40,252 nt of DNA, taken from NCBI GenBank assembly GCA_024638225.1, contig JAHEKR010000005.1:1-40252 (forward strand), written 5' to 3'. The notes beneath the pieces were generated by a model. The model was not told the DNA's origin. It worked only from the letters and a program-made list of their open reading frames with translations, and made no database searches. Every line of letters starts with the position of its first letter. Position 1 is the first letter of the stretch. This DNA comes from Flavobacteriaceae bacterium (GTDB lineage Bacteria > Bacteroidota > Bacteroidia > Flavobacteriales > Flavobacteriaceae). The position numbers were made by a program, and so were the translations under genes. Shown in pieces: positions 8,218-16,332 of the stretch.

Positions 8218-9417
8218 ATGCCTAAAATTTCTCGAAAAGGAGCAAACCTGCCCACATCACCTATTAGAAAGCTTGCACATCAAGCTACGCTAGCCAACGA
8301 ACGAGGAGTCCACATTTACCACCTAAACATAGGGCAACCAGATCTCCCGAGTCCAAAGAGTGCATTAACGGCATTGCGCACCTACGAAGAAAAAGTGATT
8401 GCCTATGGCCCATCGGAAGGCACTAAGTCGTTTCGCATGAAGCTTACTACTTACTACAAAAAACACAACATTGACATCAGCCCAGAAGATATATTGGTAA
8501 CTACCGGCGCCAGTGAAGCCATTATCATGGCGCTTGACTGCATTACCAATGAAGGAGATGAGCTGATTATTCCAGAACCATTTTATGCCAATTACGAGAC
8601 TTTTGCCGCTGCTTGTGGAGTGAAAGTTATTGGAGTTCCATCAGCATTTGAAACACAGTTTGCGCTACCAGAAATTGATGACATTGAAGCGGCAATTAAC
8701 CCTAAAACCCGAGCTTTATTTATTTGTAACCCAAATAATCCTTCGGGTTATGTGTACAAAAAAGAAGAGTTAAAAGCGCTAGCAGAATTGGCTATAAAAC
8801 ACGATATCTTTTTTATTGTGGATGAAGTTTATCGGGAGTTTTTGTATGATGGAGAAACACATACCTCCGTACTTGAATTTGAAGGCTTGGCACAACACGC
8901 CATTTTGATAGACTCGATGTCAAAGCGATACAGCATGTGTGGTGCGCGTATTGGTTGTCTGGTTACCAAAAACAAAGAAGTGGTTGCTGCGGCACTAAAG
9001 TTTGCCCAATCTAGACTTTGCCCGCCAACCATTGCCCTGCATGCCTGCGAAGCAGCCATTGATGAGCCTTCCGCTTACCTCACCGAATCGGTTCGGGAGT
9101 ATACACAAAGAAGAACAACGGCAATCAAAAGTCTACAAGCAATTCCTGGAGTTGAAGTTGCCGTTCCTAAAGGAGCTTTTTACTGTTTGGCACGCTTGCC
9201 CATTACAGATAGTGATCATTTTGCAAAATGGATGCTCGAATCCTTTTCAGTCGACAACGAAACCTTAATGGTGGCACCTGCAAATGGTTTTTTCTCAGGA
9301 GATAAAACAGGAAAGGACATGATTCGAATCGCATTTGTTCTAGAGTCAAAAAAACTTGTGCGTGCCCTGGATTTACTGAGGTTAGCTCTCGAAAAATACC
9401 CAAACAAGACAATATGA
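8218..9417 (+). CDS. PLP-dependent aminotransferase, class I (aspartate aminotransferase-like)
   Basis: This 399-aa fold-type I enzyme transfers amino groups between an amino acid and a 2-oxo acid. It has LNIGQPDL (about 36-43), the phosphate-loop TTGASEAI, substrate-side NPNNPSG (171-177), FIVDEVYREF and the PLP lysine K236 in IDSMSKRYSM followed by CGARIG. The late RIAF arginine, which binds the substrate carboxylate, is present. I start at MPKISRKG (8218); a TTG-initiated extension from 8191 overlaps a promoter-like box. The 3' end overlaps murB by 4 nt (ATGA). The substrate cannot be read from sequence. Aspartate is the default; a role in lysine or 2-aminoadipate transamination is possible but unsupported by location. 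Confidence 0.88.
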   Translation: MPKISRKGANLPTSPIRKLAHQATLANERGVHIYHLNIGQPDLPSPKSALTALRTYEEKVIAYGPSEGTKSFRMKLTTYYKKHNIDISPEDILVTTGASEAIIMALDCITNEGDELIIPEPFYANYETFAAACGVKVIGVPSAFETQFALPEIDDIEAAINPKTRALFICNPNNPSGYVYKKEELKALAELAIKHDIFFIVDEVYREFLYDGETHTSVLEFEGLAQHAILIDSMSKRYSMCGARIGCLVTKNKEVVAAALKFAQSRLCPPTIALHACEAAIDEPSAYLTESVREYTQRRTTAIKSLQAIPGVEVAVPKGAFYCLARLPITDSDHFAKWMLESFSVDNETLMVAPANGFFSGDKTGKDMIRIAFVLESKKLVRALDLLRLALEKYPNKTI

Positions 9418-10430
9418 GGGTGCAAAAGGATGTATCGCTAAAAGCATACAATACCTTTGGTGTTACTGTTCGTACACCTTTATTTGCCGAAGTAAAAACC
9501 AGTCTAGAATTACAAGCGGTTTTAAAAGACATGCGTTTTAACGATGCCTTTATTCTTGGCGGAGGAAGCAATGTGTTGTTTTTAGATCAGCTGTCAAAAC
9601 CTGTCATAAAAGTTTCTATTTCGGGCATTCGCGTAATTGAAGAAGATGACCATATCGCTATAGTCTCTGTTGGTGCAGGGGTAGTCTGGCATGATCTTGT
9701 CATGTGGTGTGTTGCCAACAATCTGGGTGGAATTGAAAACCTGAGCCTTATCCCTGGATTGGTAGGTGCGGCTCCCATTCAAAACATCGGTGCTTATGGC
9801 GTTGAACTTCGCGATGTCTTTCACAATGCAATTGGAATTGGGAGATTGGATGGGGCATCTAAAATATTTACCGCTCAAGACTGTGCCTTTGGCTACAGAG
9901 ATTCCGTATTTAAAAATGAGCTCAAAGACCGGTATGTCATCACAACGATACGCTTGGCGCTTACCAAAAAAAATCACGAGCTGCACTTGGCTTATGGTGC
10001 GCTTCAAGACACACTTGCGCAGCAGAAGGTAGAGCAACCTACCATTGCTGATGTTGCGCGAGCTGTAACACGCATCCGTAGAAGTAAACTTCCTGACCCA
10101 GAAAAACTGGGAAATGCAGGGAGCTTTTTCAAAAACCCGATAGTCAAGACCAAAAAACTTCAAAATTTAATGCTTGAGTACCCAGAAATGCCCAGCTACA
10201 CCATAGACGAAAATTTTAGCAAAATACCGGCAGGCTGGTTGATTGAACAAGCTGGATTTAAAGGGAAGATTTCTGGAAAAGTGGGCATGCATGCCAAACA
10301 AGCACTCGTCCTTGTCAATCACGGCGGTGCCTCGGGGAAAGAACTGTGGTCGCATGCACAAGAAGTTATGAAGCAGGTGCACAGCGCCTTTGGTATTGAG
10401 TTAGAGCCCGAGGTAAACCTTATCAACTAA
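9414..10430 (+). CDS. murB: UDP-N-acetylenolpyruvoylglucosamine reductase (type I MurB)
   Basis: MurB uses FAD and NADPH to reduce UDP-GlcNAc-enolpyruvate to UDP-MurNAc in peptidoglycan synthesis. The 338 aa match the E. coli-type length. FAD-binding motifs are ILGGGSNVLF (47-56) and IPGLVGAAPIQNIGAYG (113-129). Catalytic candidates are R162 in FGYRDSVFK, S237 in LGNAGSFFKNP, which donates the proton, and a Glu of the C-terminal EPEVNLIN. GWLIEQAGFKG and HAKQALVLVN are also typical of type I. The start overlaps the aminotransferase stop by 4 nt, so the two genes are coupled. Confidence 0.97.
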   Translation: MRVQKDVSLKAYNTFGVTVRTPLFAEVKTSLELQAVLKDMRFNDAFILGGGSNVLFLDQLSKPVIKVSISGIRVIEEDDHIAIVSVGAGVVWHDLVMWCVANNLGGIENLSLIPGLVGAAPIQNIGAYGVELRDVFHNAIGIGRLDGASKIFTAQDCAFGYRDSVFKNELKDRYVITTIRLALTKKNHELHLAYGALQDTLAQQKVEQPTIADVARAVTRIRRSKLPDPEKLGNAGSFFKNPIVKTKKLQNLMLEYPEMPSYTIDENFSKIPAGWLIEQAGFKGKISGKVGMHAKQALVLVNHGGASGKELWSHAQEVMKQVHSAFGIELEPEVNLIN

Positions 10431-10438
10431 AATTTAGT

Positions 10439-10446
10439 TACTTTTA
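10439..10446 (+). promoter_or_regulatory. Possible -7 box (TACTTTTA) for the 4-Cys membrane protein gene
   Basis: One mismatch to TAnnTTTG, 4 nt before the ATG at 10451. This could give a near-leaderless transcript for the small gene and the sigma factor behind it. No -33 TTG is visible. Confidence 0.3.
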
Positions 10447-10450
10447 TCCC

Positions 10451-10660
10451 ATGGAACTCTTTATTGTAACATTCGTACTTATCGGGCTTGCGTTTGCGGG
10501 AATTGCCATTAAAATTTGGGCCAAGAAAGACGGCGAATTTGCAGGGACTTGCGCCAGCCAAAGTCCGTTTTTAAACAAAGAAGGCGAGGCGTGTAGCCTT
10601 TGTGGCAAACTACCCAGTCAACAAACAGATTGTGACCTACCCAAACCAGAGCATAATTAA
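10451..10660 (+). CDS. Small membrane protein with four cysteines ('membrane or secreted protein')
   Basis: This 69-aa protein has one N-terminal membrane segment (about residues 4-22, LFIVTFVLIGLAFAGIAIKIW) followed by a KIWAKK basic patch. By the positive-inside rule the C-terminal part is cytoplasmic. That part holds four cysteines: C34, the CSLC pair C48/C51, and C61, a pattern able to hold a metal or a disulphide. The segment AGTCASQSPFLNKEG is, from memory, strongly conserved among Flavobacteriia. The function is unknown. It is 20 nt after murB and 5 nt before the ECF sigma gene. Partnership with that sigma factor is only an inference. Confidence 0.75.
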   Translation: MELFIVTFVLIGLAFAGIAIKIWAKKDGEFAGTCASQSPFLNKEGEACSLCGKLPSQQTDCDLPKPEHN

Positions 10661-10665
10661 TCGTT

Positions 10666-11220
10666 GTGGCTGAGCCAGCTGCACTTGCCGAAAAAATCGA
10701 ATGCGCCCAAAGAGGTGATCAACATGCGTTCCGCCACTTGCTTGAGCTTTTTTGGAACGACGTCTATGGCTTTATGCTCCAACGCACCCAAAATGAAAAT
10801 GAAGCTGAAGATCTGACCATACGTTGCTTTGGAAAAGCCTTTGAAAAAATTGATTCCTACAATCCCCATTTTGGCTTTAAAACATGGCTTACAACAATTG
10901 CCAAAAACCTTCATATCGATCAGATTCGTAAGAATGCAATAGTAACCACAACTACCGAATTTAGCCAAGAAGAAGCGCAGCACATTGCCGATAGCGCTCC
11001 AGATCCTGAAGATGACCTTATTCGCAAGCAGCGATTAGAAACACTACTTGACGATATCAAAACACTAAAACCACATTACAAAGAAGTCATTCAGCTTAAG
11101 TATTTACACGAATTAAGCATTAAACAAATGGCCAAAAAACTGAACAGCAGTCAAAGTACAGTGAAAGTAAAACTGATGCGTGCGCGCAAGCTACTTGCAG
11201 AAGTATTGGCAAATAAATAA
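10666..11220 (+). CDS. ECF-type RNA polymerase sigma factor (sigma-70 family)
   Basis: This 184-aa alternative sigma factor has only regions 2 and 4. Region 2 spans about 25-90, with DVYGFMLQRTQNENEAEDL and FKTWLTTIAKNLHIDQIRK. Region 4 spans about 130-180, with KPHYKEVIQLKYLHELSIKQ and the helix-turn-helix KLNSSQSTVKVKLMRARK. The start is a GTG (MAEPAALAEKIECAQRGD), the best in-frame choice. No recognisable anti-sigma factor is adjacent; the small 4-Cys membrane protein 5 nt upstream is the only candidate. The stop overlaps the Nramp-like start by 1 nt (TAATG), so sigma factor and transporter are translationally coupled. Its regulon is unknown. Confidence 0.9.
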   Translation: MAEPAALAEKIECAQRGDQHAFRHLLELFWNDVYGFMLQRTQNENEAEDLTIRCFGKAFEKIDSYNPHFGFKTWLTTIAKNLHIDQIRKNAIVTTTTEFSQEEAQHIADSAPDPEDDLIRKQRLETLLDDIKTLKPHYKEVIQLKYLHELSIKQMAKKLNSSQSTVKVKLMRARKLLAEVLANK

Positions 11221-12431
11221 TGGTGATTCAAACATTTAAAAAACTCGGTCCAGGCTTGCTCTTTGCCGGAGCTGCCATAGGAGTGTCTCACTTGGTTCAG
11301 TCTACGCGAGCTGGTGCCGATTTTGGCTTTGGTCTACTATGGGCATTAGTGCTCATAAATCTAATTAAATATCCCTTTTTTCAGTTTGGTCCGCGCTATG
11401 CCTTAGCCACAGGCGAAAGTCTGTTGGAGGGCTACAAACGTTTGGGCAAAGGAGTTCTTGTAGCTTATTACATCTTAAATATAGGCACCATGTTTACTAT
11501 CCAAGCTGCGGTAACTTCTGTTACTGCGGGAATTGTAGCGCGCCTATTAAACATCAGCTCATCCTCTTGGATTTCAGTGCTGGTAGCCGTACTCTGCTTT
11601 GCCGTTTTGTGGCGAGGAAAATACAGTTGGCTCGACAAAGTCATGAAGATTGTTGTTCTACTTTTGAGCGTCAGTACTGTACTGGCAGTAGGATTTGCTT
11701 TTGTGCAAAAACCAGATCTTAGCTGGACTCAAGTGCTTCCAGTAGACAAAACCGAATGGATTTTTTTAATCGCTTTTATGGGCTGGATGCCTGGTCCCAT
11801 GGATATTTCTGTATGGCATTCTCTCTGGGCAATTGAAAAGAAAAAAATAGACCCCAAGACTTCGATCAAAAGTTCCCTTTTTGATTTTAATACAGGGTAT
11901 TTGGTCACGCTTCTTCTGGGTATTTGCTTTATTGTCTTGGGAGCTACCGTATTGCATCAATCTGGAGCCGCTTTATCTCCAAATGGAGCAACCTTTGCAG
12001 GGGAATTGATTGGCCTGTATACCAGCCTTATGGGTAGCGGTTGGTTTGTTGTTATTGGCATCGCTGCGTTAGCCACCATGCTTAGCACCACCATCACAAC
12101 CCTAGATGCATCGCCAAGAGTGATGGCGCATACCTCCAAATTATTGGATGTTAACTTTGGCACTAAACAACACACTTGGTTGATCGTCTTGACTCTAGGA
12201 ACCTGTTTTATTTTTTTAGTACTAGCTGCCGAAATGGGATTGTTTGTGAAAATTGCCACCATACTTTCCTTTGTAACGGCACCTTTCTACGCAGCAGCCA
12301 ACCTTCGTCTTGTTACGGGTAAGCACATGCCTAAGGTGCATCGACCCAAGTTATGGCTTCAAGTACTAAGCGGTTTAGGCATACTGTTTCTAATTGGATT
12401 TAGCGGGCTGTATGTCTCCATACTTTTTTAA
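11220..12431 (+). CDS. Nramp-like transporter lacking the DPGN metal site
   Basis: The 403-aa product has about eleven membrane segments and aligns to the Nramp (MntH) fold. Its GPGLLFAGAAIGVSHLVQST and RAGADFGFGLLW correspond to TM1, which in canonical members carries DPGN. Here that position reads GVSH, so the metal-binding Asp and Asn are Gly and His. TM6 keeps MP (GWMPGPMDISVWHS) but not the usual MPHNxxLHS. It is therefore a divergent Nramp relative; Mn2+ or Fe2+ transport by the standard mechanism should not be assumed. It is coupled to the ECF sigma gene upstream. lipA follows after 38 bp with its own promoter. Confidence 0.82.
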   Translation: MVIQTFKKLGPGLLFAGAAIGVSHLVQSTRAGADFGFGLLWALVLINLIKYPFFQFGPRYALATGESLLEGYKRLGKGVLVAYYILNIGTMFTIQAAVTSVTAGIVARLLNISSSSWISVLVAVLCFAVLWRGKYSWLDKVMKIVVLLLSVSTVLAVGFAFVQKPDLSWTQVLPVDKTEWIFLIAFMGWMPGPMDISVWHSLWAIEKKKIDPKTSIKSSLFDFNTGYLVTLLLGICFIVLGATVLHQSGAALSPNGATFAGELIGLYTSLMGSGWFVVIGIAALATMLSTTITTLDASPRVMAHTSKLLDVNFGTKQHTWLIVLTLGTCFIFLVLAAEMGLFVKIATILSFVTAPFYAAANLRLVTGKHMPKVHRPKLWLQVLSGLGILFLIGFSGLYVSILF

Positions 12432-12446
12432 GGATTTTATGTTTCG

Positions 12447-12454
12447 TAAATTTG
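12447..12454 (+). promoter_or_regulatory. lipA promoter -7 box (TAAATTTG)
   Basis: Exact TAnnTTTG match, 15 nt before the lipA ATG. It gives lipA a promoter independent of the sigma/Nramp genes. The -33 region at N19 reads TTT rather than TTG. Confidence 0.5.
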
Positions 12455-12469
12455 TCAAAAAATTGAGAG

Positions 12470-13345
12470 ATGCCTGAAGTAACTACCGCAACTGCTACGC
12501 AACGAGCACCTAAACCAAAGTGGCTCCGTGTAAAACTTCCAACAGGAAAGAAATACACCGAACTTCGTGGATTGGTAGACAAATATGAACTGCACACAAT
12601 CTGTACATCGGGGAGTTGCCCAAATATGGGTGAGTGCTGGGGTGAAGGAACGGCAACTTTTATGATTTTGGGAAATATTTGTACCCGTTCGTGTGGTTTT
12701 TGTGGGGTACAAACAGGTCGTCCGGATACGGTTGATTGGGCCGAGCCCGAAAAAGTGGCACGTTCCATCAAAATTATGGGCATTAAGCACGCAGTCATCA
12801 CGTCTGTAGACCGTGACGATTTACCCGACCAAGGTACCATCATCTGGACTGAAACGGTTCAAGCCATACGGCGAATGAATCCAAACACAACCCTAGAAAC
12901 CTTGATTCCTGACTTTCAAGGACGTGAGGACTTGCTGGACAGCATAGTTACTGTTGCTCCAGAAGTAGTTTCACACAACATGGAAACCGTAAGACGATTA
13001 ACTCGAGAAGTGCGTATTCAAGCAAAATACGACCGTAGCCTAGAGGCGCTCAACTACCTGAAAGAACAAGGAGTAAATAGAACCAAATCTGGTTTGATGC
13101 TTGGGCTTGGTGAAACTGAAGCCGAAGTCATCGAATCTATGGAGGACTTACGCCAAGCGAAAGTGGACATTATTACACTTGGGCAATATTTACAACCTTC
13201 CAAAAAACACCTGCCTGTGGCGGACTTTATCACGCCCGAACAGTTTAAAAAGTACGAGGTCTTGGGCAAGGAAATGGGCTTCCGTCATGTAGAAAGTGGT
13301 GCGTTGGTACGCTCTTCCTACAAAGCGCATAAGCATATCGCCTAA
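12470..13345 (+). CDS. lipA: Lipoyl synthase (radical SAM)
   Basis: LipA inserts two sulphurs into octanoyl groups on lipoyl domains of 2-oxoacid dehydrogenases and the glycine cleavage H protein. The 291 aa contain both 4Fe-4S sites. The auxiliary cluster is C45-x4-C50-x5-C56 (CTSGSCPNMGEC). The radical-SAM cluster is C71-x3-C75-x2-C78 (CTRSCGFC). The C-terminal RSSY (281-284) supplies the serine ligand of the auxiliary cluster. The partner octanoyltransferase lipB is about 23 kb away. It ends in a 4-nt overlap with the convergent lpxK stop. Confidence 0.98.
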   Translation: MPEVTTATATQRAPKPKWLRVKLPTGKKYTELRGLVDKYELHTICTSGSCPNMGECWGEGTATFMILGNICTRSCGFCGVQTGRPDTVDWAEPEKVARSIKIMGIKHAVITSVDRDDLPDQGTIIWTETVQAIRRMNPNTTLETLIPDFQGREDLLDSIVTVAPEVVSHNMETVRRLTREVRIQAKYDRSLEALNYLKEQGVNRTKSGLMLGLGETEAEVIESMEDLRQAKVDIITLGQYLQPSKKHLPVADFITPEQFKKYEVLGKEMGFRHVESGALVRSSYKAHKHIA

Positions 13346-14352
13346 TTTTTTCCTTCTAGAGCAGTTTTTACTGTTGCTAAAAAATTGTCCTTATCCCCCA
13401 AAAACCGAACCCGAACGCCAAGGGTGTAGAGGTTTATTAATTTATAGGGTGCAAGGCGTACCGCATCTTTTTCGGTCGTCAAAATGGGTTGATTTAGCGC
13501 ACGCAAAGCATCTATTTCTGCCTTGGAAAAACGATGGTGATCCGCAAAAGACTTGTGAGCAAAAGTTGCGCCTTTGTCCTCCAAAAAGCTCACAAGCGTA
13601 GCTGGATTGGCAATACCGGTCAGCAACACAAATGGGGCTTGAATAAATTCCGCTAAAGGTCGGTCGGCTGCACCACGAACATGGGTGTCGTATTCCAAAG
13701 TAGTAAAATAAAGCTGTTGTTTGCTGTGAATCCCCAGTTTGGTGTGAAAAGCTTCTTTGGTAGCTGGGTCCAAGTCCGATGGGCATTTGGTAACCACCAC
13801 AACATCAGCATCACGACTCGCCGTAGCTGGCTCGCGCAAATCCCCTACGGGAAGTACGGCATCTGAAAACCAAGGCTTTTGAAAAGTAGTAAGTACAATG
13901 CGAAAAGAAGGTAACAACGGTAAATGCTGTAAAGCATCATCAAGGACAAAAGCCTGAATATTGGGAAAATCACTTTGCATTTTCTGTAAGCCTTCCGGTC
14001 GCCTTTCGCAAACAGAAACAACTACATTGGCATGTTTTTGTGCCAGCATCAAGGGCTCATCACCAACCTCATTTGCTCGGCTGTGCTTACTAACATGTCG
14101 GTATCCTTTGGTTTGCCGTCCATACCCGCGGCTTAGCATTCCAAGAACATACTGCTTCGAAAAATGAGTAAAAATATAATCTACCATGGGCGTTTTTCCT
14201 GTACCGCCTGAAGCTAAGTTGCCAACAACAAGAACGGGAACGGAAGCGCTGTATCGTTTATACAAAGAGCTTTTGTATATTGTTTTGCGCAGTAAGACAG
14301 CTGTGCGAAACAGTATTTGAATGGGAAACAGTGCTTTTCTCCATAAAGCCAT
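13342..14352 (-). CDS. lpxK: Tetraacyldisaccharide 4'-kinase
   Basis: LpxK phosphorylates the 4' position of tetraacyldisaccharide-1-phosphate to form lipid IVA, at the inner membrane. The 336-aa product starts with an amphipathic/hydrophobic N-terminus (WRKALFPIQILFRTAVLL) that likely anchors it. It has the Walker A GGTGKT (49-54) in VGNLASGGTGKTPM, SRGYGR (74-79), and the DDALQH box (138-143) in the typical DDxxQH form. TEKDAVRL near the C-terminus is also conserved. Its presence shows a lipid A-bearing outer membrane. A TACTTTTG box 5 nt before the ATG suggests an almost leaderless mRNA. Confidence 0.96.
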   Translation of the reverse strand: MALWRKALFPIQILFRTAVLLRKTIYKSSLYKRYSASVPVLVVGNLASGGTGKTPMVDYIFTHFSKQYVLGMLSRGYGRQTKGYRHVSKHSRANEVGDEPLMLAQKHANVVVSVCERRPEGLQKMQSDFPNIQAFVLDDALQHLPLLPSFRIVLTTFQKPWFSDAVLPVGDLREPATASRDADVVVVTKCPSDLDPATKEAFHTKLGIHSKQQLYFTTLEYDTHVRGAADRPLAEFIQAPFVLLTGIANPATLVSFLEDKGATFAHKSFADHHRFSKAEIDALRALNQPILTTEKDAVRLAPYKLINLYTLGVRVRFLGDKDNFLATVKTALEGKN

Positions 14353-14357
14353 AAAAA

Positions 14358-14380
14358 CAAAAGTAGAACTTTTATCTTTG
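14358..14380. promoter_or_regulatory. Divergent promoter pair for lpxK (-) and the Nif3-like gene (+)
   Basis: The 35-bp gap between lpxK and the Nif3-like gene holds two exact TAnnTTTG boxes in opposite directions. TACTTTTG lies on the minus strand (14365-14358) for lpxK, and TATCTTTG on the plus strand (14373-14380) for the Nif3-like gene. They are 7 nt apart, so their -33 regions must lie over each other's transcribed starts. No good TTG is seen on either strand at the usual spacing. Confidence 0.5.
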
Positions 14381-14387
14381 GAACACG

Positions 14388-15482
14388 ATGACAGTACATG
14401 AAATTACCGCCAGTTTGGAAAAGTGGGCTCCCTTGGCTTACGCTGAAGATTTTGATAACGTAGGCCTATTGGTCGGCAGCAAAAAACAAACCGTTCAACG
14501 AGTTTTGATCGCACACGATGCTATTGAAACTGTAGTTGACGAAGCTGTAAGACAAAAATGTGAATTGATTCTTTGTTTCCATCCCATTATTTTTCAGGGG
14601 CTTAAACAACTATCCGATGCTTCTTATGTGGAGCGGGCAGTCACAAAAGCCATCAAAAACGATATTGCCATTTATGCCCTACACACAGCACTAGATGTGC
14701 AACTAGATGGCGTAAACAAAGGGCTAGCCGATGCCCTTGGCCTAGAACAGCGAACGGTAATTGTTCCCAAACAAGGAAGTTTACTAAAGCTATCCACTTA
14801 TGTGCCTCAAGCGCATTTGAGTTCATTACAGGCAGCTTTGTTTGCCGCTGGTGCAGGAGCTATTGGTGCTTATGACGAGTCTAGCTTTACCAGCGAAGGA
14901 AAAGGAAGTTTTCGTCCGTTGGATGGGAGCAAGCCTTTTGTCGGGGAAAAGGGAAAACGACATATCGAGGATGAAATTCAGTTACAATTGGTCTTGCCCT
15001 TGCACAAAAAAAACGATGTGGTGGATGCCTTAAATCAAGCACATCCTTATGAAACAGTAGCCTATGAGCTATTTTCAATCGAAAATGTTCGCAGCGATTT
15101 GGGTATGGGCTGTATAGGCATGCTGGAAGAGGCAATGGATGAAGCTGCTTTTTTGGCTAAACTAAAGTCGATTTTGGGAACACCAAGCTTGCGCCACAGC
15201 GCCCTTAGGGGCAAAAAAATTGAGCGCGTGGGACTTCTTGGAGGTTCGGGAAGCTTCGCCATTGATGCTGCTCTACGACAAGGCGCAGATGCATTCATTA
15301 CCGCTGATCTAAAATATCATGACTTTTTTAAGGGAGAAAATGACTGTTTGCTCATAGATGTGGGGCATTATGAAAGCGAACAATTCACCAAATACACAAT
15401 CATGGAGCATCTTAGCAAAAATTTTCCTAGTTTTGCGTTCATTTCATCTAAAACAGAAACTAATCCCGTTCATTATTTCTAA
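14388..15482 (+). CDS. Nif3-like dinuclear metal centre protein (YbgI/GTP cyclohydrolase I type 2 family)
   Basis: The 364-aa protein belongs to the Nif3/YbgI family of toroidal hexamers with a two-metal site. The N-terminal half has EDFDNVGLLVG (20-30), LCFHPIIFQGL (62-72) with H65, and YALHTALD (96-103) with H99 and D103. The C-terminal part has VGLLGGSGS and the closing GHYESE with H327 and E331, spaced as in E. coli YbgI. The longer length reflects the PII/CutA-like insert between the halves found in the 'long' class. Its cellular reaction is not settled despite the cyclohydrolase name. It is 2 nt before the coiled-coil gene, a pairing common across bacteria. Confidence 0.88.
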   Translation: MTVHEITASLEKWAPLAYAEDFDNVGLLVGSKKQTVQRVLIAHDAIETVVDEAVRQKCELILCFHPIIFQGLKQLSDASYVERAVTKAIKNDIAIYALHTALDVQLDGVNKGLADALGLEQRTVIVPKQGSLLKLSTYVPQAHLSSLQAALFAAGAGAIGAYDESSFTSEGKGSFRPLDGSKPFVGEKGKRHIEDEIQLQLVLPLHKKNDVVDALNQAHPYETVAYELFSIENVRSDLGMGCIGMLEEAMDEAAFLAKLKSILGTPSLRHSALRGKKIERVGLLGGSGSFAIDAALRQGADAFITADLKYHDFFKGENDCLLIDVGHYESEQFTKYTIMEHLSKNFPSFAFISSKTETNPVHYF

Positions 15483-15484
15483 TT

Positions 15485-16264
15485 ATGGCCAAAAAGAAAG
15501 CTGAAACTACAGTAGAAGAAAAACTTCGCGCACTTTACAACCTCCAACTTATTGATGCTCGCATAGACGAAATTCGAAACGTTCGTGGAGAACTACCTCT
15601 TGAAGTAGAAGACCTTGAAGCTGAAGTTGCTGGCTTAGATAAGAGATTGAGCAACTTAGGAACTGAAGTGACTGCTTATGAGGAAGAAATCAAAACAAAG
15701 AAAAACGACATTGAGCGAGCTAAAGAGTTGATCAAAAAGTATAACGAACAACAAAAGAACGTACGCAACAACCGCGCATACGAGTCACTCAATAAAGAAA
15801 TTGAATACCAAGAGCTTGAAATTCAGTTAGCGGACAAACAAATTAACCAATTGAAAGCCCTAATCGAGCAAAAAAACGAATCCGTTACGGAAACCACTTC
15901 CAAGTTAGAAGAGCGCAAGAATCACCTGAAACACAAAAAAGATGAGCTAGACGCTATATTGGCAGAAACCGAAAAGGAGGAAAAAGTACTTCTTGACAAA
16001 TCAAAAGAGTACGCCAAGAAAGCCGATGAGCGCTTGGTTACTGCTTATCAACGCATTCGCGGTTCGGTAAAAAATGGGTTAGCCATTGTTTCTGTTGAAC
16101 GCGGTGCTTCTGGAGGTTCTTTTTTCACCATACCGCCGCAAGTGCAACTTGAGATTGCCTCAAGAAAGAAAATTATCACTGACGAACACAGTGGTCGTAT
16201 ACTTGTAGACAAAGAGCTTGCAGAAGAGCAAGAAGCCCTTATGGGGAAAATTTTTGGTGCATAG
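15485..16264 (+). CDS. Coiled-coil protein of the C4-type 'zinc ribbon' family, without cysteines
   Basis: The 259-aa protein begins with KLRALYNLQLIDARIDEIR, a long antiparallel coiled coil (about 10-180) interrupted by the conserved NNRAYESLNKEI (95-106). It ends in the small domain normally folded around zinc. In the family that domain carries two CxxC pairs. Here the equivalent positions read RGASGGSF (206-213) and ITDEHSGR (231-238), and the whole protein contains no cysteine. So zinc binding is lost although the fold residues (FTIPPQVQLEI, RKKIITDE, GRILVD) remain. Relatives include HP0958 of Helicobacter, a flagellar sigma-54 chaperone; this one is presumably different in role. It is co-transcribed with the Nif3-like gene. 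Confidence 0.85.
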   Translation: MAKKKAETTVEEKLRALYNLQLIDARIDEIRNVRGELPLEVEDLEAEVAGLDKRLSNLGTEVTAYEEEIKTKKNDIERAKELIKKYNEQQKNVRNNRAYESLNKEIEYQELEIQLADKQINQLKALIEQKNESVTETTSKLEERKNHLKHKKDELDAILAETEKEEKVLLDKSKEYAKKADERLVTAYQRIRGSVKNGLAIVSVERGASGGSFFTIPPQVQLEIASRKKIITDEHSGRILVDKELAEEQEALMGKIFGA

Positions 16265-16332
16265 CACTAGCAGATATCCTGTACTTAATGGTGTGAATTA
16301 ATTGGGGTAGCAACTAGATTAATTTAATTCAA

